Of a DNA stretch of 64,000 bases, positions 29,347 through 41,751 are shown one piece after another. The stretch comes from DATBMA01 sp036555105 (lineage in GTDB: Bacteria > Actinomycetota > Acidimicrobiia > Spongiisociales > ZC4RG35): NCBI GenBank assembly GCA_036555105.1, contig DATBMA010000023.1, positions 15,673 through 79,672 on the forward strand, read 5' to 3'. Within the stretch, counting starts at the first letter, position 1. Each line of letters opens with the position of its first letter. The translations under genes and the position numbers were made by a program. Below the pieces are notes generated by a model. The model was not told the DNA's origin, did not search any database, and saw only the letters and a list, made by a program, of their open reading frames with translations.

Positions 29347-30489
29347 GTGATGCGGTTCCTGACCGCGGGCGAGTCGCACGGTCCCGCCCTGGTCACAATC
29401 GTCGAGGGTCTGCCGGCCGGCCTCTCGTTCAGCAGCGAGGCGCTGGCCGGCGAGCTGGCGCGCCGCCGCCTGGGGTTCGGCCGAGGAGCCCGGATGCGGA
29501 TCGAGCAGGACGAGCTAGAGGTCCTCGGAGGTATCAGGCACGGTCGCACCCTGGGCAGCCCCGTATCGGTGCTGATTCGCAACACCGAGTGGGCTCGCTG
29601 GTCGCAGGAGATGGCGGCCGAAGGCGAGCCTGCCGGAATTGCGCTCACCAAGCCCCGACCGGGCCACGCCGATTTGGCGGGGATGCAGAAGTACGACACC
29701 ACCGACGCCCGCAACATCCTCGAACGCGCCTCGGCCAGAGAGACCGCCGCCAGAACCGTGGCCGGGTACCTGGCGAAGTGCCTACTGGACTCGATCGGAA
29801 TCTCGATCGTCTCCCACGTGGTGTCGATCGGGAGTGCCCGGGTCGATGACGAGGCAGATCCTCCTGGCCCGGGTGACCTGGACCGGGTGGACGCGTCTTC
29901 TGTGCGTTGTTTCCACCCGGAGGCAGAGCGGGCGATGGTGGAGGCAATCGAGGAGGCCAACAGAGCCGGGGACACCCTCGGCGGCGTGGTGGAGGTCCTC
30001 GCCTATTCGGTCCCGCCGGGGCTCGGCAGCCACGTCCATTGGGACCGGCGGCTCGACAGCCTGTTGGCGGCTGCTCTGATGTCGATTCCCGCCATCAAGG
30101 CGGTTGAGGTGGGGGACGGCTTGGCCTCCGCCTCCCGGCTCGGATCGGCGGCCCACGACGAGATCCTGACCGACCTGACTCGCGCTACCAATCGCGCGGG
30201 TGGGATCGAGGGTGGGATGTCGATCGGTGGGACGGTGCGCCTGCGTGCCGCGATGAAGCCGCTTTCAACGCTGCGCAAGGGCCTTGGCACGGTCGATGTC
30301 GCCACCGGGGAGCCTGCTCAGGCGTTCTTCGAACGCTCGGACGTTTGCGCTGTGCCGGCAGCCGGAGTCGTAGCGGAGCAGATGACGGCGCTGGTGCTGG
30401 CTTCCGAGGCCCAGCGAATGTTCGGAGGCGACACCGTCGACGACTTCATGGCCGCCCACGCGGCCTATCTGCGTCGCCTGGAGCGATGA
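29347..30489 (+). CDS. aroC: chorismate synthase
   Basis: A 380-residue FMN-dependent enzyme performing the last step to chorismate. RFLTAGESHGPALV is the N-terminal signature, with R-R-x-G-F-G-R-G-x-R-M and the block ASARETAARTVAGYLAK following. Two adjacent starts, GTG and ATG, are possible; the distance to the TACCAT box slightly favours the GTG. Its stop overlaps aroK, beginning a coupled aroC-aroK-aroB unit. Confidence 0.96.
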   Translation: MMRFLTAGESHGPALVTIVEGLPAGLSFSSEALAGELARRRLGFGRGARMRIEQDELEVLGGIRHGRTLGSPVSVLIRNTEWARWSQEMAAEGEPAGIALTKPRPGHADLAGMQKYDTTDARNILERASARETAARTVAGYLAKCLLDSIGISIVSHVVSIGSARVDDEADPPGPGDLDRVDASSVRCFHPEAERAMVEAIEEANRAGDTLGGVVEVLAYSVPPGLGSHVHWDRRLDSLLAAALMSIPAIKAVEVGDGLASASRLGSAAHDEILTDLTRATNRAGGIEGGMSIGGTVRLRAAMKPLSTLRKGLGTVDVATGEPAQAFFERSDVCAVPAAGVVAEQMTALVLASEAQRMFGGDTVDDFMAAHAAYLRRLER

Positions 30490-30989
30490 TGCCGCTCTGG
30501 CTGATCGGGATGCTGGGAGTGGGGAAGTCCGCAGTTGCCCCACGGCTGGCTGAGGCATTGGGAGTCGAGTCCCACGACACCGATGAGTGGGTGGAACGCC
30601 ACAGCGGTCGCTCGATTGCGAGGATCTTTGCCGAGGAAGGCGAGGCCGGCTTTCGGCGTCTCGAGTCCGAGGCCGTCGCCGAGCTGGCATCGGCGGCCGG
30701 CGTGGTTGCCACCGGCGGGGGAGCGGTGACCAGCCCCGACAACGTCACCCGGATGAAGGGCAGCGGCGTGGTGATCTGGCTGCGCGCTTCGCCCGCAACC
30801 CTTGCCGCGCGGTTGGGCGTAGCCGACCGACCTCTCCTCGACGGAGCCAAGGACCGGGTGGCAACCCTGCACGGCCTGCTCGAGGCACGGGAGGACTCGT
30901 ATGCGGGCGCCGCCGACCTGCGGGTGGAGACCGACGGCCTCTCACCTGCCCAGGTCGTGGCCGAAGTCCAGAGGAAGCTGCCGTCGTGA
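30486..30989 (+). CDS. aroK: shikimate kinase
   Basis: A 167-residue P-loop kinase phosphorylating shikimate at the 3-hydroxyl. Walker A GMLGVGKS is at 8-15, shikimate-binding DTD at 31-33, GGGA follows in ATGGGAVTS, and the lid arginine is in VADRPLL. Two tandem ATGs (30486, 30489); the first overlaps the aroC stop. Confidence 0.95.
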   Translation: MMPLWLIGMLGVGKSAVAPRLAEALGVESHDTDEWVERHSGRSIARIFAEEGEAGFRRLESEAVAELASAAGVVATGGGAVTSPDNVTRMKGSGVVIWLRASPATLAARLGVADRPLLDGAKDRVATLHGLLEAREDSYAGAADLRVETDGLSPAQVVAEVQRKLPS

Positions 30990-31999
30990 GGTCGCCGGCC
31001 GAGATATGGATCGGATCCGGGCTGCCGGATCCATTGCTGCCGGAGCGCACCGGAAGGAGAAGGGTGGCTCTGATCCTGCAGCCGGGAGCGGCTCACCTGG
31101 CGGGCTCTGTCTTGACACGATTGGGTGCATACGAGGTGGTCACGGTGGACATTCCGGACGGCGAGGAGGCCAAGCACCTCCAGGTCGTGTCGGATGTCTA
31201 TGACGTCCTCGAACGGTCCCTCATCGGCCGGCTCGACACCATCGTTGGCCTCGGAGGGGGAGCGGCCACCGACCTGGCCGGGTTCGTCGCCTCCACCTGG
31301 ATGCGGGGCATCGAGGTGGTGCAGATCCCGACCACGTTGCTTGCCGCGGTCGACGCCGCCATCGGGGGAAAGACCGGGATCGATCGAGCCGGCAAGAACC
31401 TGGTGGGAACCTTTTGGGATCCGTCCCGGGTGCTCGTCAACCTGGAGATCATGCGGGCCCTTCCCCCAGATCGGCTTCGGGACGGGCTGGCCGAGATCAT
31501 CAAGATCGGCCTCGTAGCCGACCCTGCCCTCTTCGGCGAGCTCGAAGGGCCCGACTCATCGCTTGATCTGGAGGCTCTGGTGAGGGCAGCGATCTCCACC
31601 AAGCTGGCCGTGATCGTCGACGACCCCTACGACCTGGATGGGCGCCGGGCGATCCTCAACTTCGGACACACCATCGGCCATGCCGTGGAGAGAGCAGGGT
31701 CCCTGACCCACGGCGAGGCCGTTGCGGTCGGGATGGTGGCAGCCGGCCACCTGTCGGCTGAGCGACTGGGCTTCGAGGCTCTGGCGAGGATCGAGGCGTG
31801 CCTGCGCCTCCACGGGCTCCCGTTGGCGGTCCCCGGGATCCGAGCCGGCGCCGTCATCGACCTGCTCGCGTTGGACAAGAAGAAGGACGAATCGGGGCTG
31901 CGGATGGTGCTGCTGGCCGATCTCGGCCGGCCGATGCTGGTTCCGGTCGACTTCGCCGAGATCGAACCGGCTCTGTCCGCCATCGGAATTGACAGCTGA
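30986..31999 (+). CDS. aroB: 3-dehydroquinate synthase
   Basis: A 337-residue NAD- and metal-dependent cyclase making 3-dehydroquinate from DAHP. The NAD loop GGGAATDLAGF, IPTTLLAAVDAAIGGKTGI and the metal histidines in FGHTIGHAVE are all present. GTG start within the aroK stop. Family N-terminus is slightly short but complete. Confidence 0.95.
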   Translation: MRSPAEIWIGSGLPDPLLPERTGRRRVALILQPGAAHLAGSVLTRLGAYEVVTVDIPDGEEAKHLQVVSDVYDVLERSLIGRLDTIVGLGGGAATDLAGFVASTWMRGIEVVQIPTTLLAAVDAAIGGKTGIDRAGKNLVGTFWDPSRVLVNLEIMRALPPDRLRDGLAEIIKIGLVADPALFGELEGPDSSLDLEALVRAAISTKLAVIVDDPYDLDGRRAILNFGHTIGHAVERAGSLTHGEAVAVGMVAAGHLSAERLGFEALARIEACLRLHGLPLAVPGIRAGAVIDLLALDKKKDESGLRMVLLADLGRPMLVPVDFAEIEPALSAIGIDS

Positions 32000-32041
32000 C
32001 CGCACACCTTCCTACAGGTAGGGCCACCAGGAGCAAGACAC

Positions 32042-32599
32042 ATGGTTTCCACCAACGACTGTCGGCCGGGGATGGCCCTCGACCTCGGGGACGGCATCTT
32101 CACCATCATCGAGTACCAGCATGTCAAGCCGGGGAAGGGGAGGGCGTTCGTCCGCATGCGGCTGCGCAACATCGAGACCGGGCAAGTGCTCGACCGCACC
32201 TTCCGGGCCGGCGAGGACGTCTCTCAGGCCATCATCGAGCGCCGGGAGCATCAGTTCCTCTACAAGGACGACCTGGGCCTGCACTTCATGAGCTTGGAGG
32301 ACTTCTCGCAGATGGCGATGAGCCCAGCCGAGGTCGGGGAGGCGGTCAGCTTCCTGACCGACGGCTCCACTGTCACTCTTGCGCTGTACAAGGGCAAACC
32401 GATATCGGTGGAGTTGCCGGCCTCGGTCGAGATGGAAGTGACCTACACCGAGCCCGGGGTGCGAGGCGACCGGGTCTCCGGGGCATACAAACCGGCGACA
32501 GTGGAGACCGGGCTGGTCGTGCAGGTCCCGTTGTTCGTCAACCAAGGCGACCGCGTGAAAGTCGATACTCGCTCAGGCGAGTACATCACCAGGGTGTGA
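32042..32599 (+). CDS. efp: elongation factor P
   Basis: A 185-residue three-domain factor that rescues ribosomes stalled at polyproline. The tip loop reads KPGKGRAF, with the modifiable Lys at K32. No modification enzyme is encoded in the window. ATG start behind CAGGAG in a 42-nt gap after aroB. Its stop overlaps nusB. Confidence 0.96.
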   Translation: MVSTNDCRPGMALDLGDGIFTIIEYQHVKPGKGRAFVRMRLRNIETGQVLDRTFRAGEDVSQAIIERREHQFLYKDDLGLHFMSLEDFSQMAMSPAEVGEAVSFLTDGSTVTLALYKGKPISVELPASVEMEVTYTEPGVRGDRVSGAYKPATVETGLVVQVPLFVNQGDRVKVDTRSGEYITRV

Positions 32600-32982
32600 G
32601 CACCGACGCACGCGACCTGGCAGTGGCCGCCTTGTATGAGTTGGACCTGAGGGGGAGCACGGAACCCCCCACAGACCTCCCTCCCAAAGCGGCCGCGCTC
32701 GTGGCCGGGGTGATCGAGCATCGGAACGAGCTGGATGAAGCCATCGACACGGTCTCCGAGCACTGGAGACTGGAGCGCATGCCGGTGGTGGACAGGGCCA
32801 TTCTCAGGCTCGGCGTCTTCGAGCTGCGCCACCGGCCTCGAACTCCGGCGGCAGTGGTCGTCTCCGAAGCCGTTCGGTTGGCGAAGGAGTACTCCACCGA
32901 GCGGAGCGGGGCATTCGTCAACGGAGTGCTTGCCACGCTGGCCGAACAAACGGGTGCCTCTACCCCGCCCGAGTCTGGCTGA
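32596..32982 (+). CDS. nusB: transcription antitermination factor NusB
   Basis: A 128-residue all-helical protein that binds rRNA boxA with S10 for ribosomal antitermination. LERMPVVDRAILRLGVFEL and the C-terminal VVVSEAVRLAKEYSTERSGAFVNGVL are characteristic. GTG start inside the efp stop. The rrn leader at the end of this window carries a candidate boxA target. Confidence 0.94.
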   Translation: MSTDARDLAVAALYELDLRGSTEPPTDLPPKAAALVAGVIEHRNELDEAIDTVSEHWRLERMPVVDRAILRLGVFELRHRPRTPAAVVVSEAVRLAKEYSTERSGAFVNGVLATLAEQTGASTPPESG

Positions 32983-33001
32983 CCGAGTCGGAGGGGACGG
33001 C

Positions 33002-33010
33002 TGCTAGCCT
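33002..33010 (+). promoter_or_regulatory. extended -10 promoter of the pyrimidine operon
   Basis: TGCTAGCCT, an extended -10 (TGn + TAnnnT). The predicted start (near 33017) falls right at the base of the PyrR hairpin. No good -35, as expected for an extended -10 type. Confidence 0.55.
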
Positions 33011-33018
33011 CGCCCCCG

Positions 33019-33052
33019 CCTTTAAGTCCGGTCCAGAGAGGCCGGGAAGGAG
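33019..33052 (+). promoter_or_regulatory. PyrR-binding RNA hairpin covering the pyrR ribosome binding site
   Basis: The sequence TTTAAGTCCGGTCCAGAGAG followed by GCCGGGAAGG matches the conserved PyrR-binding loop (UCCAGAGAGG). It folds with an outer stem CCTT (33019-33022) / AAGG (33047-33050) and an inner stem CCGG (33028-33031) / CCGG (33042-33045). The 3' strand contains the Shine-Dalgarno AAGGAG. PyrR with UMP bound would therefore block translation of pyrR-pyrB, the translational mode described for mycobacteria, and not a Bacillus-type attenuator: there is no terminator. Confidence 0.85.
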
Positions 33053-33056
33053 CGAA

Positions 33057-33581
33057 GTGCCACAGGTCATGGATGAGGCCGATGTCGGCCGGGCGATCAA
33101 GCGGATCGCCCACGAGATGCTCGAGCGCCATCGGGGCGCCGACGGTCTGATTCTTCTCGGCGTTCACACCCGGGGCGTCCCTCTTGCCTCTGCCCTGGCC
33201 GCAGCCGTCTCCGAGCTCGGCGAGCCGGTTCCGGTGGGTGAGATCGACATCGGGCCTTATCGGGACGACCTGGGCCGCCGCCCCACCACCCGGCTCGGCC
33301 GGACATCCCTGCCGGTCGATCCCAACGACCGAACGGTCGTGCTGGTGGACGACGTCCTGTTCACCGGGAGGACGATCCGGGCTGCACTCGACGCCGTATC
33401 CGATCTCGGCAGGCCCGCCTCGATCGAGTTGGCGGTGCTGGTGGACCGGGGCCACCGCCAGCTGCCGATCCGCCCTGACTACATCGGCAAGAACCTGCCG
33501 ACATCGCTCGACGAGCGAGTCACAGTAAAGGTGGGCGCCGTCGACGGCGACACCGGAGTCTGGGTGGAACGAGCTCTATGA
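33057..33581 (+). CDS. pyrR: bifunctional pyr operon RNA-binding regulator / uracil phosphoribosyltransferase PyrR
   Basis: A 174-residue PRTase-fold protein. The PRPP loop VVLVDDVLFTGRTIRAA (about 94-110) is intact, with the family block EIDIGPYRDDL. It senses UMP/UTP and binds the hairpin just upstream of its own GTG; it may also have uracil salvage activity. Four nucleotides separate the Shine-Dalgarno from the GTG. Coupled to pyrB by ATGA. Confidence 0.96.
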   Translation: MPQVMDEADVGRAIKRIAHEMLERHRGADGLILLGVHTRGVPLASALAAAVSELGEPVPVGEIDIGPYRDDLGRRPTTRLGRTSLPVDPNDRTVVLVDDVLFTGRTIRAALDAVSDLGRPASIELAVLVDRGHRQLPIRPDYIGKNLPTSLDERVTVKVGAVDGDTGVWVERAL

Positions 33582-34489
33582 GTCACCTGCTGACCGTCGA
33601 GGGCCTGCCCCGCGAGGAGATCGAGGAGATTCTCGACACAGCCGAGAGCTTCATGGAGGTCTTGGAGAGGGACATCCCCAAGGTGCCGGCGCTGCGCGGC
33701 TCCACCGTCGCCACGATGTTCTTCGAGGCATCGACCAGGACCCGGCTCTCGTTTGAGCGGGCAGCCAAAGCTCTGTCGGCGGATGTGATGACCTTCAACC
33801 CTGGGACCTCCTCTGTCTCGAAAGGCGAGAGCCTCAAGGACACAGCCCTGACCCTGCAAGCGATGGGATGCAACTTGATGGTTGTGCGTCACCAGGCGGT
33901 GGGAGCGGCACACCGCATCGCCGAATGGGTCGACTGCCCGGTGGTGAATGCCGGCGACGGTGCCCACCAGCATCCGACCCAGGCGCTGATCGACTGCCTG
34001 GCGCTGCGGCGCCGGTTCGGCAAGCTCGACGGGTTGCGAGTGTCGGTGGTTGGTGACATCCGCCACTCGCGGGTGGCCCGCTCGGATGCCTTCGCCTTCA
34101 CCGCCATGGGCGCCAGCGTCACATGGGTGGCGCCCGCCACGCTGCTTCCTCCTTCGCTCGAGATGTTCCCGGTCACCGCCACTGCCGACCTCGAGCCCCA
34201 GCTGCCTGACAGCGACGTCATCTATCTGCTGAGGGTCCAGTCCGAGCGCGGGGCTACGAGTGGCCTGCCTTCGTCATCGGAGTTCGCCGCTCGTTATGGA
34301 ATGGACCTGGATCGCCTAGCCCGACTGCCGAGTGAAGCCGTGGTCATGCATCCCGGGCCCATCAACCGCGGTGTCGAGCTGGCGGGGGCGGTCGCCGACG
34401 ATCCCCGTTCGCTCATCGTCGAGCAGGTCGGCGTGGGAGTGGCGGTCCGGATGGCAGTGCTCTTCCGGCTATCGGGGGGGCAGCTGTGA
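33578..34489 (+). CDS. pyrB: aspartate carbamoyltransferase catalytic subunit
   Basis: A 303-residue transcarbamylase making N-carbamoylaspartate. The carbamoyl phosphate loop STRTR is at 52-56 (contrast the OTC-like protein later in this window), with HPTQALIDCLAL and the aspartate-side block HPGPINRGVEL. No regulatory pyrI nearby. ATG inside the pyrR stop. Confidence 0.96.
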   Translation: MSHLLTVEGLPREEIEEILDTAESFMEVLERDIPKVPALRGSTVATMFFEASTRTRLSFERAAKALSADVMTFNPGTSSVSKGESLKDTALTLQAMGCNLMVVRHQAVGAAHRIAEWVDCPVVNAGDGAHQHPTQALIDCLALRRRFGKLDGLRVSVVGDIRHSRVARSDAFAFTAMGASVTWVAPATLLPPSLEMFPVTATADLEPQLPDSDVIYLLRVQSERGATSGLPSSSEFAARYGMDLDRLARLPSEAVVMHPGPINRGVELAGAVADDPRSLIVEQVGVGVAVRMAVLFRLSGGQL

Positions 34490-35751
34490 GCTTGCTGATT
34501 CGCGGCGGGTTGGTGCTCACCGGGTCGGGCATGGTGAATGCGGACGTGCTGGTCGAGGGAGATGGGGTGACGGCGATCGGGCTCGATCTGCAGGCCGACT
34601 CCGAGATTGATGCCAGCGGCTGCTGGGTGGGTCCCGGCCTCGTGGACCTCCACACCCATCTGCGGCAGCCTGGGTTTGAATGGAAAGAGGACATTGCCAG
34701 CGGGAGCAGGGCAGCCGCCGCCGGTGGCTACACGGCGGTGCTGGCGATGCCCAATACCGAGCCTGCCGTCGACTCGGGAGCGGTGGCCAGGTTCGTTGCG
34801 TCCGAGGGCCGATCCGCCGGTCTGTGTGAGGTCGCCGTCGCCGGGGCCATCAGCGCCGGACGCAACGGCGAATACCTCGCCCATCTCGACGAGCTCTGGG
34901 AGGCCGGAGCCCGCATCTTCACCGACGATGGCAACTGCCTTGCCAACTCCGGGCTGCTGCGGGCGGCGATGGAGTACCTGGCGGGGAGAGGCGGGGTCAT
35001 CGCCCAGCACTGCGAGGACACGGGACTCTCGGATGGCGGACACATGCACGAAGGGGCGGTGTCCTCACTGCTTGGTATCGGCGGCATCCCGGCTCTGGCC
35101 GAGGAGTCGATCCTGGCTCGGGATCTCGCCCTGGTGCGGCTCACGGGCGTCGCCTATCACGCGATGCACCTCTCCACCGCCGGCAGCGTCGATCTGATCG
35201 CCCGCGCCAAGGCGGAGGGTCTGCCGGTGACAGCGGAGGCCACTCCGCATCATCTGACCTTCGACGACGCCACCGTGCGAAGCCTGGATCCCACCTACAA
35301 GATGTATCCACCACTGCGCGGCATCGCCGACCTCGAGGCTCTGCGCAGTGGGGTGGCTGGCGGAGTGATCGACGCGGTGGCCACCGATCACGCCCCCCAT
35401 GCCCCTCACGAGTGCGAGGTCCCGTTCGAAGAAGCCCCTCGCGGGGTGATCGGCCTCGAGACCGCGGCCGCCGCCGTCAATACTGCTCTCAGTCCGACTC
35501 CCGAAGTCTTCTTCGACCGAATGTCCACGGCTCCCGCCCGCATCGCCCGCCTGCAACGGCATGGGCTCCCGGTAGAGCCGGGAGGGCCTGCCAACCTCGT
35601 CGTGTTCGCTCCAGGACAGGACTGGATCCCGGTTTCCTTCATCTCCAAGTCCGCAAACTCGCCGTTCCTCGGAGCCGAATTACGGGGCCGTGTGATGCAC
35701 ACCATTTGGGAGGGCAAGGTCACCCACAGCACGGTCGAGGCGAGAGCATGA
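34486..35751 (+). CDS. pyrC: dihydroorotase
   Basis: A 421-residue class I dihydroorotase closing carbamoylaspartate to dihydroorotate. Metal ligands are in DLHTHLRQPG (H56, H58), with the later H in AQHCED, YHAMHLSTA and the catalytic Asp region ATDHAPHAPHE. Often forms a complex with PyrB in this class. GTG inside the pyrB stop. Confidence 0.95.
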   Translation: MSLLIRGGLVLTGSGMVNADVLVEGDGVTAIGLDLQADSEIDASGCWVGPGLVDLHTHLRQPGFEWKEDIASGSRAAAAGGYTAVLAMPNTEPAVDSGAVARFVASEGRSAGLCEVAVAGAISAGRNGEYLAHLDELWEAGARIFTDDGNCLANSGLLRAAMEYLAGRGGVIAQHCEDTGLSDGGHMHEGAVSSLLGIGGIPALAEESILARDLALVRLTGVAYHAMHLSTAGSVDLIARAKAEGLPVTAEATPHHLTFDDATVRSLDPTYKMYPPLRGIADLEALRSGVAGGVIDAVATDHAPHAPHECEVPFEEAPRGVIGLETAAAAVNTALSPTPEVFFDRMSTAPARIARLQRHGLPVEPGGPANLVVFAPGQDWIPVSFISKSANSPFLGAELRGRVMHTIWEGKVTHSTVEARA

Positions 35752-36902
35752 AGGCCGGCGGGCTGCTGGTGACCGCCGAAGGCGATGCCTTCGCCGGAGT
35801 CTCCGTAGGCGCCGAGGGGATGGCCGTCGGTGAGGTCGTCTTCAACACGACCATGACCGGATACCAAGAGGTGATCTCGGACCCTTCCTATGCCGGTCAG
35901 TTGGTGGTCATGACGATGCCTCACATCGGCAACTACGGCGTTGCCGAGGCCGACATGCAGTCGCCTGCGCCGGCCGCGGCCGGGCTGCTGGTCCGATCGC
36001 TCACCAACTCACCCACCGGCTGGAGGAGCGAGGGGAGTTACGGAGAGTTCCTGGCGGCGCACGGGCTCGTGACCCTGGCCGAGATCGACACCCGCAGGCT
36101 CACCCGTTACATCAGGTCGAAGGGAGCCATGCCTGCCGCCATGGGCAGCGATTTGAGTGAGTCGGATCTGCGAGAGGCTGCTGCTGCCGCACCGCCGATG
36201 ACGGGACTCGATCTCGCCTCGGTGGTCAGCACCAAGGAGCCATACCGGGTCGAGGCGGTGGGGGAGCGACGGGGGCTGGTGGCGGCCATCGACCTCGGTA
36301 TCAAGCGCGACATCCTTGCCCACCTGACCCGATTGGGCCTGGAGGTAGTGGTGCTGCCGTCATCGGCCTCGTCAGAGCAGATCCTCTCGCTCGAACCGGA
36401 CGGGCTGTTCCTGTCCAACGGGCCAGGGGATCCCGAGCCGCTGCACGAAGCCTCCAACGCGCTCCGAGGGGTCCTGGGCAAGGTGCCGGTTTTCGGCATC
36501 TGCCTCGGCCATCAAGTGCTTGGACTGGCACTGGGTGCGAGGACGTTCAAGCTCCCCTTTGGCCACCATGGTGGGAACCACCCGGTCCGCCGCCTCGGTG
36601 ACGGACGGGTCGAGATCACCAGCCAGAACCATGGCTTTGCTGTCGATCTCTGGAGCCTCGCCTCCTCCAACCGCCCAGCCAGCAGCGGCAGCTTGGCCTC
36701 GGCCGACATGCTTCCCGAACGAGTCGAGACCGACTTCGGGCCCGTCGAGCCCACCCACCAGAACCTGAACGATGGCAGCCTCGAAGGCCTCAGGTGCCTG
36801 GAGGTCCCCGCATACTCGGTCCAGTACCACCCGGAGGCGGCGCCAGGCCCTCACGAGGCCTCTGCTCTGTTCGACCGGTTCCTCGAATTGATGGAGGTCT
36901 GA
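35748..36902 (+). CDS. carA: carbamoyl phosphate synthase small subunit
   Basis: A 384-residue glutaminase subunit. The N-terminal CPSase domain has VGEVVFNTTMTGYQE. The amidotransferase domain has catalytic Cys in FGICLGHQ (about residue 252) and the His/Glu pair in QYHPEA. Compared with E. coli CarA, about 20 extra residues rich in Ser and Ala follow NHGFAVD. ATG overlaps the pyrC stop; the open frame upstream has no homology. Confidence 0.95.
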   Translation: MKAGGLLVTAEGDAFAGVSVGAEGMAVGEVVFNTTMTGYQEVISDPSYAGQLVVMTMPHIGNYGVAEADMQSPAPAAAGLLVRSLTNSPTGWRSEGSYGEFLAAHGLVTLAEIDTRRLTRYIRSKGAMPAAMGSDLSESDLREAAAAAPPMTGLDLASVVSTKEPYRVEAVGERRGLVAAIDLGIKRDILAHLTRLGLEVVVLPSSASSEQILSLEPDGLFLSNGPGDPEPLHEASNALRGVLGKVPVFGICLGHQVLGLALGARTFKLPFGHHGGNHPVRRLGDGRVEITSQNHGFAVDLWSLASSNRPASSGSLASADMLPERVETDFGPVEPTHQNLNDGSLEGLRCLEVPAYSVQYHPEAAPGPHEASALFDRFLELMEV

Positions 36903-40123
<3,221 letters not shown>

Positions 40124-40142
<19 letters not shown>

Positions 40143-41047
40143 CCACCAGCCTGGGCCCGCTGACATTGCGGACCCCGCTGGTGGCGGCCGCGGGCACCTT
40201 CGGGGCGGTCCATGAGTTTGCCGGCTTTGGAACTCTCGGCTTTTACGGGGCGGCGGTTGCCAAGTCGGTCAGCCGGGACCCATGGCCGGGCCGGCCTGCA
40301 CCTCGTCTGGCGGCGGTCGGCGACGGGATGTTGAACGGGATCGGGATCCAGAACCCAGGGATCGATGCATGGGTAGATGAGGTCGCCCCGCTAATGCCCC
40401 GGCTGGACGTCCCGGTTTGGGGCTCAGCGGTCGGTCGCACACCCGACGAATTCGCGCACGTTGCCGTGCGTCTGGCCGAGGCGGGCGTGGCCGCGGTCGA
40501 GATCAACCTCTCTTGTCCCAACCTCGAGGATGAGCGGATGTTCGCCCTCGACCCAGGGCTGTCTTCGGCGGTGATGGGCACCGTACGATCCGCGCTTGGA
40601 GCCGGCGTGCCGGTGGGAGCCAAGCTGGCGCCGAACACTCAGGACATCTCGGCGGTAGCGGGGGCGTGCCGAGACTCCGGTGCAGACTGGGTGGTGATCT
40701 CCAACACCCAGTTGGGCGCTGCGATCGACCCATCGACCCGCAGGCCGCGTCTGTCGATCGGGGTCGGCGGGCTGAGCGGCCCCCCCTTGAAGCCGGTCGC
40801 CATCCGATGCGTAATGGAGGTGAGGCAGTCGCATCCCGACCTCCCGATCCTCGGTTGTGGAGGTGTTACCACCGGAGCGGACGTAGTCGAGTATCTGCTG
40901 GCGGGCGCCTCAGCGGTGGGGCTTGGCACCGTTCACTTCGCCGAGCCCAGAGCGGCGAAACGGATCACCGGCGAGTTGACGCGCTTCTGCCTGGCACAGG
41001 GGGTGGCTCGCATCGCCGACCTCGTGGGGGCGGTGCGGCCGTGGTGA
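40124..41047 (+). CDS. pyrD: dihydroorotate dehydrogenase, class 1B-like catalytic subunit
   Basis: A 307-residue FMN-binding TIM barrel oxidising dihydroorotate. The catalytic base is a Cys (C131 in EINLSCPNL) as in class 1, with [15 protein letters not shown] and [10 protein letters not shown] as class 1B traits. The usual electron-transfer partner PyrK is absent from this operon. The ATG overlaps the 3' end of carB by 19 nt. Confidence 0.92.
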
Positions 41048-41751
41048 CCGGCCTCATAGTGGCGTTGGACGTGGCTCAGGCGGCTGAAGCTCTCACCCTG
41101 GCCAACAAGCTTCGACCGATAGTCGACGGCTTCAAAGTGGGACTGGAGCTGCTGGCCGGACCCGGGCCAGCCGTCATCGGAGCAGTGCGCGAGCTGGGCC
41201 TGCCAGTGTTTGTCGACGCAAAGCTGCACGACATCCCCAACACCGTCGAAGCCGCCGCCAGCCGACTTGGCGCCTATGGAGCCCGCTGGCTGACCGTTCA
41301 TGCCTCTGGGGGCGGGCCGATGATCGAAGCGGCCACGCGAGGGCTCGCAAGGGGCGCCGACGGGCACGAAGCCGGGATCCTGGCAGTGACCGTGCTCACC
41401 AGCCTCGATGCCGCCGACCTCGCTCAGACCGGCGTATCGGGGAGCCCGGGCAGCCAGGTGGCGCGGCTGGCACGCCTCGCCGCCTCCGCCGGGGCTGAGG
41501 GAGTGGTGTGCGCGGTGCGTGAGCTGGGTGATGTTGCCCAGGTCGCGCCAGGGCTCACCAGGTTCACACCAGGAGTGAGGCCTGCCGGCGCCGACGCGGG
41601 GGACCAGGCCAGGGTGGCCACCCCGGAGGAAGCGGCCCGCCGCGGCGCCGACTACGTCGTGGTCGGACGCCCGATCATCGCAAGTCCAGATCCGGAAGAG
41701 GCCGCGCGGAGCATCCGCCGCCAGCTCGAAGGGGCGGCGACTGGTGGATGA
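41044..41751 (+). CDS. pyrF: orotidine 5'-phosphate decarboxylase
   Basis: A 235-residue type I OMP decarboxylase giving UMP. The catalytic Asp-Lys-Asp network is visible as VDAKLHDIPNTV (D58, K60, D63), with LIVALDV at the start and the phosphate loop VVGRPIIAS. GTG within the pyrD stop (a GTG 3 nt earlier is possible). No pyrE in the window, so the preceding step is encoded elsewhere. Confidence 0.95.
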   Translation: MTGLIVALDVAQAAEALTLANKLRPIVDGFKVGLELLAGPGPAVIGAVRELGLPVFVDAKLHDIPNTVEAAASRLGAYGARWLTVHASGGGPMIEAATRGLARGADGHEAGILAVTVLTSLDAADLAQTGVSGSPGSQVARLARLAASAGAEGVVCAVRELGDVAQVAPGLTRFTPGVRPAGADAGDQARVATPEEAARRGADYVVVGRPIIASPDPEEAARSIRRQLEGAATGG

